Shown here in pieces: positions 52,229 through 61,179 of a stretch of DNA of 64,000 nucleotides. The notes below the pieces were generated by a model that had not been told where the DNA came from, did not search any database, and was given only the letters and a program-made list of their open reading frames with translations. The stretch is from Flavobacterium seoulense (GTDB taxonomy: Bacteria; Bacteroidota; Bacteroidia; Flavobacteriales; Flavobacteriaceae), in the NCBI RefSeq assembly GCF_000695795.1, contig NZ_JNCA01000001.1, positions 372,001 through 436,000 on the forward strand, given 5' to 3'. Made by a program: the position numbers and the translations under genes. How positions within the stretch are numbered: position 1 is the stretch's first letter; the number at the start of each line of letters is the position of its first letter.

Positions 52229-55200
52229 ATGCATAAAATTTGTATTGTTTTGGCATTTTTATTTTGTGGTTTTGTATCATTGGCACAAGTAAATGAAGCG
52301 GTTCAGGATACAACTAAAAAAGGATATTCTTTAGGAAAAGTTGAAATAAAAAATCCTAAGAGTATTTCATCTGCTTATACTTATGATCCTAAAACGGATC
52401 GCTATATTTATACGAATTCTGTTGACGGATTTTCGATTAAATATCCTGTTATTCTAACTCCAAAAGAATATGAAAACCTTGTTTTGAAAGAATCAATGAA
52501 AGATTATTTCAAAAAGAAATCAGATGCAATTGACGGAAAAAAACAAGGAAGTGAAGAAGCTAAAAAAGATTTATTGCCTCGTTATTATGTAAATTCAGGT
52601 TTGTTTGAATCTATTTTTGGAAGTAATACCATCGATGTAAGACCAACCGGTTCGGTAGAAATGGATATGGGAGTTCGTTTTACAAGACAAGATAATCCTG
52701 CGTTTTCACCGCGAAACCGATCTAATTTAGCTTTTGATTTTGACCAAAGAATCAGCATGAGTCTGATGGGGAAAGTGGGGACAAGATTAAATGTTAATGC
52801 TAATTACGATACACAGTCTACTTTTGCTTTTCAAAATTTACTAAAATTAGAATATGCTCCCACTGAGGATGATATTATCCAGAAGATTGAAGTAGGAAAT
52901 GTGAGCATGCCTTTAAATAGTTCGCTAATAAGAGGAGCACAGAGTTTGTTTGGTGTTAAAGCACAATTACAGTTTGGTAAAACAACGGTTACCGGAGTTT
53001 ATTCGGAGCAAAAATCACAGACAAAAACTGTAGTTTCTCAGGGCGGAGGAACGCTACAGGATTATGACATTTTTGCATTAGATTATGATACTGACAGGCA
53101 CTTCTTTTTATCTCAATATTTTAGAAACAGATACGATATTGCATTAAGAAATTATCCATTTATTGATAGCCGTGTACAAATAACCCGAATCGAAGTTTGG
53201 GTAACTAATAAGCAAACGCGTCTTAATACAACTTCAAATAATCTTAGAAATGTTATTGCGCTTCAGGATTTGGGGGAATCTCAATTAACTGGTTTAGCCG
53301 ATAATGAAGTGGTGGTTTTGAATCCTTCAACAGGAATGTTTAATAAAGCTGCTGATTCTCCTTCGGATAACTCTAACAATAAATTCGATCCGGCACAAAT
53401 TCAATCGGGTGGTGGATTGTTGAATTCGAATGTTCGTGAAATGGCAACTGCTGCTTCAGGATTTAATAGTACAGTGAGAGAAGGACAGGATTATTCGAAA
53501 TTGGAAAATGCCAGAAAGCTAACTTCAAATGAATATACTTATCATCCGCAATTAGGTTATATTTCGTTACAGCAAAGATTGTCGAATGATGAAATTTTAG
53601 CTGTTTCTTACGAATACACAATAGGTGATCAGGTGTATCAGGTTGGGGAATTTGGTAATGATGGTGTCGATGCAACATTGGTTACCGGAACCCAACAATC
53701 AACTCAGGCGGTGGTAACACAAAGTTTGATTTTGAAAATGCTGAAAAGTAATTTGACGAATGTAACTAATCCTGTATGGAACCTGATGATGAAAAATATT
53801 TATCAAATTCCGGGTGCTTACCAAATCAAACAGGAAGATTTTAGATTCAATATTCTTTATACTGATCCTTCGCCGTTAAATTATATTACGCCAGTACCTG
53901 GAAATGATTTTCCATCGGGTCCATCGGCAGATAATAGAGTTGCCGAAACGCCATTGTTAAATGTTTTTAATTTGGATAAATTAAATTACAATAACGATCG
54001 TCAATTGGGTGGAGATGGCTTCTTTGACTTTGTTCCTAATTTAACCGTCGATTCTCAAAACGGACGAATTATTTTTACGACTAAAGAACCTTTTGGAGAA
54101 TTGTTGTTTACTAAATTATCTAATCCTAACACAACTGAAGATTATGATAATCCTGCAACATATAATGCCAATCAAAGAAAATATGTTTTTGCAAGTATGT
54201 ATCGTTTAACTCAGGCAAAAGCATTAGAAGATAGTGATAAAAATAAATTCTTATTAAGAGGGAAATACAAATCATCAGCAGGTGACGGAATTCCAATTGG
54301 TGCATTCAATGTACCCCAAGGTTCAGTAGTGGTTACTGCCGGGGGAAGAGTATTGGTTGAAGGAGTAGATTACAGTGTAAATTATCAATTAGGAAGAGTT
54401 CAAATTTTAGATCCTTCATTGCAGGCATCAAATACACCAATTAATGTTTCTCTTGAAAACAATTCCATTTTTGGACAACAAACCCGAAGATTTATGGGAG
54501 TGAATGTAGAGCATAAATTTTCGGAGAACTTTACTTTAGGTGGAACTTTCTTAAAGATGACCGAAAGACCATTTACTCAAAAATCAAGTTATGGGCAGGA
54601 ATCAGTAAACAATACTATTTTTGGATTTAATACTAATTTCTCTACTGAGGTTCCGTTTTTTACAAGGTTAGTCAATATGCTTCCTAATATTGATACTGAT
54701 GTTCCTTCAAATTTATCCGTAAGAGGAGAAATAGCATTTTTAAAACCTGATACACCAAAATTTGATCAATTTCAAGGGGAGTCTACTCTTTATGTAGATG
54801 ATTTTGAAGGTTCGCAATCTACAATTGATATGCGTTCGGCTTATGCATGGAGTCTGGCTTCGACTCCAACAAACAAAGATGCTGAAAAACCAACAACTTA
54901 TGAGTTCAATGCAAATGCTGATGATTTGACGTATGGTTATAAAAGAGGAAAATTAGCATGGTATACTATTGATCCTATTTTTTATGTTCAAAAACCATCT
55001 GGAGTTTCTAATGATGATATTTCGTTAAACTCAACCAGAAGAATTTTCAGCGAAGAATTATATCCTTTAACTGATATTGCACAAGGGCAAACACAGGTAA
55101 TTAGTACCTTGGATTTAACTTATTTTCCATCCGAAAGAGGTCCTTATAATAACAACCCTAATTTTAATTTAACTCCAAAAGAGAATTTTGGAGGGATTAT

Positions 55201-58200
55201 GCGTTCGTTAAGTTCTACTAATTTCGAACAAGGAAATGTGGAATATATTCAGTTTTGGGTTTTGGATCCTTATGTTGGAAATGGAAGTGCCGCACAAACT
55301 AATACAGGTAAAATTTATTTCAACTTAGGAGAAATCTCCGAAGATATTTTGAAAGATGGCCGAAAACAATATGAAAATGGTTTAGGTCCGGATCAGGTAA
55401 AAGTGAATCCGCAGCCAATATGGGGAGATGTTCCGGCTTCGCAATCGTTGATATACGCTTTCGATACTGATCCTAATAATAGAAGAAATCAGGATGTAGG
55501 TTTAGATGGTTTGCCTAGTAGCGCTGAAGGTGCTGTTTATACTAATTTTGCAAGTGAGCCCGATCCAGCTGCCGATGATTATACTTATTATTTGAATACT
55601 TCGGGAGGAATTAAGGAGCGTTATAAAAATTATAATGGAGTAGAAGGAAACTCAGCTGTTGATATTAATGATCCTAATCGTGGTGCAACTACGCTTCCGG
55701 ATGTTGAGGATATTAATAGGGATAACACCATGAATACGATCAATGCTTATTACGAGTACAGCATTGATATGAGACCTAACATGAAAGAAGGTGAAAACTT
55801 TGTAACGGATACCAGAGAAAGACAAGTGACTTTGCCAAATGGCGATGTGACAACGGCGAGATGGATTCAGTTTAAAATTCCGGTTTCTTCGCCTCAAAAT
55901 ACCATTGGTAATATTTCTGATTTTAGATCAATTCGTTTCATGAGAATGTTTATGACAGGATTTGAAGATCAGGTAACGGTGCGTTTTGGAGCATTAGATT
56001 TAGTACGTGGCGAATGGAGAAGATATACAAACACCTTAGATCCAACAGATACTAACGTTGATGATGACAATACCGAATTAGATGTTACGGCGGTAAATAT
56101 TCAGGAGAATAACGAAAAATGTCCTGTGAATTATATTACGCCTCCAGGAGTGCAAAGAGAACAATTGTATAACAACAATACATTGATTAATCAAAACGAA
56201 CAATCTTTATCGTTAAGAGTTGCCGGAGATGGTTTAGAGCCACTTGATGCCAGAGCTGTATTTAAAAATGTAAGCGTAGATATGCGTCAGTTTAAAAAAC
56301 TGAAAATGTTTTTACATGCTGAATCTTTACCAGGTGAAATAGGTATTGAGGATGATGAAATGGTAGGTTTCATCCGTTTTGGTAACGACTTTACAGAGAA
56401 TTTCTATCAGGTAGAAATCCCTTTAAAAGTAACAAAAACTACAGCAGGAAATTGTTCTTATACAGCAGATCAGGTTTGGCCTCAAGCCAATGAAATTGAT
56501 TTGGCTTTGTCTTTACTGACGAGTTTAAAAATTCAGGCTAAAGGAATTGATCCAACAACATTACCATTAGACGGAATTTATTATAAAGACGAGGATGAAC
56601 TCGACGGAGGTTTAGCAAGTAAAATAAATAAACTAAGATTAGGGATTAAAGGAAATCCAAACTTTGGAATGGTTCGTACTCTAATGGTCGGAATCAAGAG
56701 TAAAGTAACGCATAAGGATATTAAAGGAGAAGTATGGTTTAACGAACTTCGTTTGTCTGAAATGGACAACAAAGGAGGAATGGCAGCGGTGTTAAATGTA
56801 GATACAAATTTTGCCGATTTTGCTACTATTTCTGCCACCGGAAAAATGAGTACAGTAGGATTTGGTACTATTGAACAAGGACCAAATGAAAGAAGCAGAG
56901 AGGATATTCAGCAATATAATATTGTTACTAATTTGAATTTAGGAAAGTTATTGCCTAATAAATGGGGAATTAATTTACCATTCAATTATAGTGTAGGAGA
57001 AGAAACAATTAAGCCGGAATACGATCCTTTTAATCAGGATATTAAATTAAAACAACTTTTAAGTGAAACTGCCGATGCCGATGAAAGAGCTAATTTAAGA
57101 AACCGCGCTATAGATTACACTAAGCGAACAAGTATTAACTTTATTGGTGTAAGAAAACAAAGAGGAGCTGAGCAAAAACCACATGTTTATGATCCTGAGA
57201 ATTTTACTTTTTCGCAATCATTCAATAAGGTAGAACGTCATGATTATGAAATCGAAGATTATTTAGACCAGCAGGCAAATACATCGGTTGATTACGCGTA
57301 CAGTTTTGATAATAAACCAGTAGAGCCTTTCAAGAAAACGAAATTCATGAAGAAAAGTAGTTACTGGAAGATGTTGAGTGATTTTAATTTTAATTATTTG
57401 CCTTCTAATATTACGTTCAATACTAATATTAACAGACAATATAATCGTCAGCAATTTAGACAGGTTGATAATGTTCCTGGTCTCGAACTGGATCCATTGT
57501 ACCGAAGAAATTTTGGTTTCAATTACAATTATGGTTTCAATTATAATTTGACAAAATCGTTGAAGTTAAATTATACAGCTTCGGCTAATAATTTGGTGAA
57601 AAATTATTTAGATCAAGACGATATGCCAATGGAGCATTTTACCATTTGGGATAGTTATTGGGATATTGGTGATCCTAACAGGCATACACAACAACTTGTT
57701 GTAAACTACGATATTCCTATCAATAAAATCCCGTTGTTTAGTTTTGTAAAGGCGAATTATTCCTATACAGGAGATTATAGCTGGCAAAAATCAGCGAATG
57801 CTTTATCTGAAATTGTAGTCGATGGGACAGGATATAATTTAGGTAATACGGTTCAAAATGCCAGAACGAATGCTTTGAATGCAAGTTTCAATATGGATTT
57901 ATTGTACAAGTATTTAGGTTTAACCAAAAAGCCAAAAGTTGCCACAAGAACTCCTGTTGCTGCTCCAAAACCTGGACAAAAAATCACGAATACATCGGTG
58001 AAACCACAAACAGAATCTAATGTTTTTGTTGATGGTTTAATGGGAGTTTTAACTAGTGTGAAAAATATCCAGATTAATTATACTGAAAACAGCGGAACAT
58101 TATTACCTGGTTATACTCAAAGTGTTGGGTTTTTAGGTTCTTCAAGACCTTCATTAGGGTTTGTTTTTGGAAGTCAGGATGATGTGCGTTACGAAGCCGC

Positions 58201-59458
58201 TAAAAATGGCTGGTTGACTAATTATCAGGAATTCAATCAAAATTTTACTCAGGTAACAAACAAAGTATTGCGCGCTACGGCTAACGTAGATTTATTTCCG
58301 GATTTGAAAATCGATTTAACAATGGATCGCTCTTTTTCTGAAAATTATTCGGAGCAATATGATGTTTCTGCCAATGGAATGTACAATTCCCGCTCTCCTT
58401 ATAATTACGGAATGTTTTCGATTTCAACTGTGTTGATTAAAACAGCATTTTCGACAAGTGACGAAACACAATCAGCTGCTTTTGATGATTTTAGAGCTAA
58501 CAGATTAATTATTGCTAATCGTTTAGCCGAAGATTATTACGGAGCGGGAAATCCAATTCCTAGATACGGAGATGGAGCAAATCCAATCCCGGCAGATCCT
58601 GTTGATCCGGCTAATGATCCGGATAAAAAGAAAAGAGAAATTTATACCTCGAATGCAGGTTATCCTATAGGTTTTGGAAAAAACAACCAGTCGGTATTGT
58701 TGCCGGCATTTGTGGCGGCTTATACAGGAGCTGATGCTTCGGGTGTTTCTAAAGGAATTTTTAGAAATTTACCTATTCCTAACTGGGCAATTAAGTACAA
58801 CGGTTTGATGCGTTACGAAATGTTTAAAAAGAATTTCAGACGTTTTTCTTTGCAACACGGTTACAGAGCTTCTTATACAATCAATCAGTTTAGATCTAAT
58901 TTCGATTACGATAATGATCCGTCAGGAACCGATGATAGCGGAAACTTTTTCAATAAAACACTTGTTTCAAATGTCAATTTAGTGGAGCAGTTTAGTCCTT
59001 TGGTTCGAATGGATTTCGAATTAAAAAATTCGTTAAAAGTACTTACTGAGATTAAAAAAGATCGTGCATTGTCAATGAGTTTCGATAATAATTTATTGAC
59101 CGAAGTAAAAGGAATCGAATACATAGTAGGTTTAGGATATCGCTTTAAGAATGTAATTTTCTCTTCAAGACTGGCCGATAATCCTACGGGAGTGATTAAA
59201 GGTGATATTAATATGAAAGCCGATTTGTCATACAGAAACAACCAGACTATTGTACGTTATTTAGATTATGATAACAATCAATTGGCAGGAGGACAAAATT
59301 TATGGTCATTAAAAGTAACTGCTGATTATTCGTTTAGTAAAAACCTAACGGCTATTTTCTATTACGATCATTCGTTTTCAAAAGCGGTGATATCAACTTC
59401 GTTCCCTATTACTAATATTCGATCAGGATTTACACTTCGATACAATTTTGGGAATTAA
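52229..59458 (+). CDS. sprA: SprA, type IX secretion/gliding outer-membrane translocon
   Basis: A 2409-residue outer-membrane protein. A signal peptide (about 1-20, ending SLAQ) precedes a protein of nearly constant beta-strand character. Sov/SprA signature segments include the LPRYYVNSGLFESIFGSNTID region, the VRFTRQDNPAFSPRNRSNLAFDFDQRISMSL-like region near 150-180, and repeated NFNY/NxNY beta-hairpin stretches to a C-terminal aromatic (RYNFGN). In F. johnsoniae SprA forms the single-chain, extremely large barrel through which type IX substrates, including gliding adhesins, leave the cell. Length matches the family (about 2400). Its neighbours gcvH and a RemB-like gene give the typical Flavobacterium context. 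Confidence 0.97.
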   Translation: MHKICIVLAFLFCGFVSLAQVNEAVQDTTKKGYSLGKVEIKNPKSISSAYTYDPKTDRYIYTNSVDGFSIKYPVILTPKEYENLVLKESMKDYFKKKSDAIDGKKQGSEEAKKDLLPRYYVNSGLFESIFGSNTIDVRPTGSVEMDMGVRFTRQDNPAFSPRNRSNLAFDFDQRISMSLMGKVGTRLNVNANYDTQSTFAFQNLLKLEYAPTEDDIIQKIEVGNVSMPLNSSLIRGAQSLFGVKAQLQFGKTTVTGVYSEQKSQTKTVVSQGGGTLQDYDIFALDYDTDRHFFLSQYFRNRYDIALRNYPFIDSRVQITRIEVWVTNKQTRLNTTSNNLRNVIALQDLGESQLTGLADNEVVVLNPSTGMFNKAADSPSDNSNNKFDPAQIQSGGGLLNSNVREMATAASGFNSTVREGQDYSKLENARKLTSNEYTYHPQLGYISLQQRLSNDEILAVSYEYTIGDQVYQVGEFGNDGVDATLVTGTQQSTQAVVTQSLILKMLKSNLTNVTNPVWNLMMKNIYQIPGAYQIKQEDFRFNILYTDPSPLNYITPVPGNDFPSGPSADNRVAETPLLNVFNLDKLNYNNDRQLGGDGFFDFVPNLTVDSQNGRIIFTTKEPFGELLFTKLSNPNTTEDYDNPATYNANQRKYVFASMYRLTQAKALEDSDKNKFLLRGKYKSSAGDGIPIGAFNVPQGSVVVTAGGRVLVEGVDYSVNYQLGRVQILDPSLQASNTPINVSLENNSIFGQQTRRFMGVNVEHKFSENFTLGGTFLKMTERPFTQKSSYGQESVNNTIFGFNTNFSTEVPFFTRLVNMLPNIDTDVPSNLSVRGEIAFLKPDTPKFDQFQGESTLYVDDFEGSQSTIDMRSAYAWSLASTPTNKDAEKPTTYEFNANADDLTYGYKRGKLAWYTIDPIFYVQKPSGVSNDDISLNSTRRIFSEELYPLTDIAQGQTQVISTLDLTYFPSERGPYNNNPNFNLTPKENFGGIMRSLSSTNFEQGNVEYIQFWVLDPYVGNGSAAQTNTGKIYFNLGEISEDILKDGRKQYENGLGPDQVKVNPQPIWGDVPASQSLIYAFDTDPNNRRNQDVGLDGLPSSAEGAVYTNFASEPDPAADDYTYYLNTSGGIKERYKNYNGVEGNSAVDINDPNRGATTLPDVEDINRDNTMNTINAYYEYSIDMRPNMKEGENFVTDTRERQVTLPNGDVTTARWIQFKIPVSSPQNTIGNISDFRSIRFMRMFMTGFEDQVTVRFGALDLVRGEWRRYTNTLDPTDTNVDDDNTELDVTAVNIQENNEKCPVNYITPPGVQREQLYNNNTLINQNEQSLSLRVAGDGLEPLDARAVFKNVSVDMRQFKKLKMFLHAESLPGEIGIEDDEMVGFIRFGNDFTENFYQVEIPLKVTKTTAGNCSYTADQVWPQANEIDLALSLLTSLKIQAKGIDPTTLPLDGIYYKDEDELDGGLASKINKLRLGIKGNPNFGMVRTLMVGIKSKVTHKDIKGEVWFNELRLSEMDNKGGMAAVLNVDTNFADFATISATGKMSTVGFGTIEQGPNERSREDIQQYNIVTNLNLGKLLPNKWGINLPFNYSVGEETIKPEYDPFNQDIKLKQLLSETADADERANLRNRAIDYTKRTSINFIGVRKQRGAEQKPHVYDPENFTFSQSFNKVERHDYEIEDYLDQQANTSVDYAYSFDNKPVEPFKKTKFMKKSSYWKMLSDFNFNYLPSNITFNTNINRQYNRQQFRQVDNVPGLELDPLYRRNFGFNYNYGFNYNLTKSLKLNYTASANNLVKNYLDQDDMPMEHFTIWDSYWDIGDPNRHTQQLVVNYDIPINKIPLFSFVKANYSYTGDYSWQKSANALSEIVVDGTGYNLGNTVQNARTNALNASFNMDLLYKYLGLTKKPKVATRTPVAAPKPGQKITNTSVKPQTESNVFVDGLMGVLTSVKNIQINYTENSGTLLPGYTQSVGFLGSSRPSLGFVFGSQDDVRYEAAKNGWLTNYQEFNQNFTQVTNKVLRATANVDLFPDLKIDLTMDRSFSENYSEQYDVSANGMYNSRSPYNYGMFSISTVLIKTAFSTSDETQSAAFDDFRANRLIIANRLAEDYYGAGNPIPRYGDGANPIPADPVDPANDPDKKKREIYTSNAGYPIGFGKNNQSVLLPAFVAAYTGADASGVSKGIFRNLPIPNWAIKYNGLMRYEMFKKNFRRFSLQHGYRASYTINQFRSNFDYDNDPSGTDDSGNFFNKTLVSNVNLVEQFSPLVRMDFELKNSLKVLTEIKKDRALSMSFDNNLLTEVKGIEYIVGLGYRFKNVIFSSRLADNPTGVIKGDINMKADLSYRNNQTIVRYLDYDNNQLAGGQNLWSLKVTADYSFSKNLTAIFYYDHSFSKAVISTSFPITNIRSGFTLRYNFGN

Positions 59459-59495
59459 TTTAGAAAATGGCAACGAGATTTAATTTGAAGATTGT

Positions 59496-59503
59496 TACAT
59501 TTG
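59496..59503 (+). promoter_or_regulatory. -7 promoter element of gcvH
   Basis: TACATTTG matches TAnnTTTG and ends 39 bases before the gcvH start codon, within the 84-base gap after sprA. Confidence 0.55.
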
Positions 59504-59542
59504 TCAAAAAATAATAATTATCATATTTCAATTACTAATACT

Positions 59543-59923
59543 ATGAGTATACCAGCAAATTTAAAGTACACTAAAGATCACGAATGGGTAAGCCTGGAAG
59601 GAGATGTTGCAACAGTAGGAATCACCCATTTTGCACAAAAAGAGTTGGGAGATATCGTTTATGTTGAAGTAGAAACTTTAGATCAAACATTGGATAAAGA
59701 TGAAGTTTTTGGGACTGTTGAAGCTGTAAAAACGGTTTCTGATTTGTTCTTGCCATTAACCGGAGAAATTATCGAATTCAATACAGGATTAGAAGACGAT
59801 CCGGAATTAGTAAATACAGATCCTTATGGAGCTGGATGGATGATTAAAATTAAAGTTTCAAATTTGTCTGAATACGATACTTTGTTAACTGCTGATGGCT
59901 ACAAAGATTTGATAGGTGCTTAA
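59543..59923 (+). CDS. gcvH: Glycine cleavage system H protein
   Basis: A 126-residue lipoyl carrier of the glycine cleavage system; the other subunits are not in the window. The lipoylation lysine is K63 in [31 protein letters not shown] at the N-terminus and [14 protein letters not shown] near the end are diagnostic. I start at ATG 59543 ([15 protein letters not shown]); a TTG at 59492 would add 17 poor-looking residues and would lie in the promoter. Overlaps the VanZ-like gene by 8 bases. Confidence 0.96.
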   Translation: MSIPANLKYTKDHEWVSLEGDVATVGITHFAQKELGDIVYVEVETLDQTLDKDEVFGTVEAVKTVSDLFLPLTGEIIEFNTGLEDDPELVNTDPYGAGWMIKIKVSNLSEYDTLLTADGYKDLIGA

Positions 59924-60305
59924 GAAAATTTGTCTGGGAGCAGCTATAGCTTGGGCAGGTGTGATTTTATACTTGTGTCTGATTCGAATAAGTGAGCTTC
60001 CCGCAATAACAATTCCCTATTTAGATAAAGCGGTTCATGCTTTTTTCTATTTTGTATTTTGTATTCTTTGGTTTTATGCGCTTCGTTTTAGTTATAGAAC
60101 GAAAAAAAGAAGCAAAATTTTGTGGATAGTTTTTTTACTGTCTCTTGGTTTTGGGATTACAGTAGAATTATTTCAAAACTACTTTACAATTTACAGAAGT
60201 GGAGATGTTTTGGATGTTTTAGCTAATACAAGCGGATCATTATTAGCGATTTTAATGATTACAACCTTAGACAAGAAAGATTTTTTAAGCAAAATCACAA
60301 TATAA
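59916..60305 (+). CDS. VanZ-like membrane protein
   Basis: A 129-residue protein with four hydrophobic helices (about 4-21, 38-58, 67-86, 102-119). [16 protein letters not shown] near 36 and [12 protein letters not shown] near 78 (with the conserved Glu-Leu-x-Q and [15 protein letters not shown]) match the VanZ family. VanZ confers low-level teicoplanin resistance in Enterococcus, but most bacterial relatives have unknown roles. It starts with GTG at 59916, giving an 8-base overlap with gcvH and so translational coupling. Confidence 0.85.
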   Translation: MLKKICLGAAIAWAGVILYLCLIRISELPAITIPYLDKAVHAFFYFVFCILWFYALRFSYRTKKRSKILWIVFLLSLGFGITVELFQNYFTIYRSGDVLDVLANTSGSLLAILMITTLDKKDFLSKITI

Positions 60306-60308
60306 ATT

Positions 60309-60334
60309 AAATCCTGCTTCGGCGGGATTTTTTA
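60309..60334 (+). terminator. Intrinsic terminator of gcvH-vanZ
   Basis: A 9-bp stem AAATCCTGC/GCGGGATTT (one G-T pair) with a TTCG tetraloop and a T-run, just after the stop codon. Confidence 0.9.
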
Positions 60335-60392
60335 TTTAAAACTAAATTTCAATAACATTCATAAATTGAGATGGAATCCTCAAATTTAAGTG

Positions 60393-60400
60393 TATTTTTG
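60393..60400 (+). promoter_or_regulatory. -7 promoter element of deoC
   Basis: TATTTTTG matches TAnnTTTG, 31 bases before the deoC start codon. Confidence 0.55.
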
Positions 60401-60431
60401 TGCAAAACACTACTGTTTAAATAACAATTCG

Positions 60432-61175
60432 ATGGATATTCGGTCATTTATTGATTCAACTTATTTAAAAACTGTTTCTCAGGCAGGACTCGATGAAAAC
60501 CAAAATATATTGGTTGTAAAAACGTTTATTCAGGAAGCTATTGACGAAAAATTTAAGCTAATTATGATTCGTCCGGAAATGATTTCCTTAGCAAAAACCA
60601 TGATTACTGAATCAGTATCGAATGTGCAAATAGGAACTGTTATTGATTTTCCTGAAGGAAATTCGGATATTGAAGTAAAGTTATTTGAAGCCAATCAGGC
60701 GATTGCTGATGGAGCTGACGAACTTGATTTTGTATGTAATTATGAAGCTTTTAAAAGTGGAAAAACAGATTTGGTTAAAACAGAAATTCTTCGTGGAACG
60801 CAATTAGCATTGGAAAACAATAAAATAATAAAATGGATTATTGAAGTTGCGGCATTAAATGATAGGCAAATTATTCAATTATCGGCTTTGATAAAAAATG
60901 TGGTGATTAGTAATTTTAAAGAAAGTGATTACGCGAATGTTTTTGTAAAATCATCCACCGGATTTTATAAAACAAAAGATAATGAGCCTAACGGGGCGAC
61001 GATTCCTTCGATAATTATGATGATTGAAAATGCCTCACCACTTTCAATAAAAGCAGCTGGCGGAGTTCGAAATTATCAGGATGCTATTGCAATGATTAAA
61101 TTAGGTGTTAAACGAATAGGAACTTCGGCAGCAAAAGCAATTGTTAATGGAGAAAACAATCACAACGAGTATTAA
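60432..61175 (+). CDS. deoC: Deoxyribose-phosphate aldolase
   Basis: A 247-residue TIM-barrel aldolase that splits 2-deoxyribose-5-phosphate into glyceraldehyde-3-phosphate and acetaldehyde in deoxynucleoside catabolism. The Schiff-base lysine is K173 in FVKSSTGFYK, and the second active-site lysine is K207 in IKAAGGVRNY. GADELDFVCNY near 95 supplies the catalytic aspartate. I start at MDIRSFIDSTYL (60432), since the family begins this way and an in-frame ATG upstream lies inside the promoter. The stop codon is 4 bases before the RemB-like gene, suggesting a shared transcript. Confidence 0.93.
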   Translation: MDIRSFIDSTYLKTVSQAGLDENQNILVVKTFIQEAIDEKFKLIMIRPEMISLAKTMITESVSNVQIGTVIDFPEGNSDIEVKLFEANQAIADGADELDFVCNYEAFKSGKTDLVKTEILRGTQLALENNKIIKWIIEVAALNDRQIIQLSALIKNVVISNFKESDYANVFVKSSTGFYKTKDNEPNGATIPSIIMMIENASPLSIKAAGGVRNYQDAIAMIKLGVKRIGTSAAKAIVNGENNHNEY

Positions 61176-61179
61176 AAGA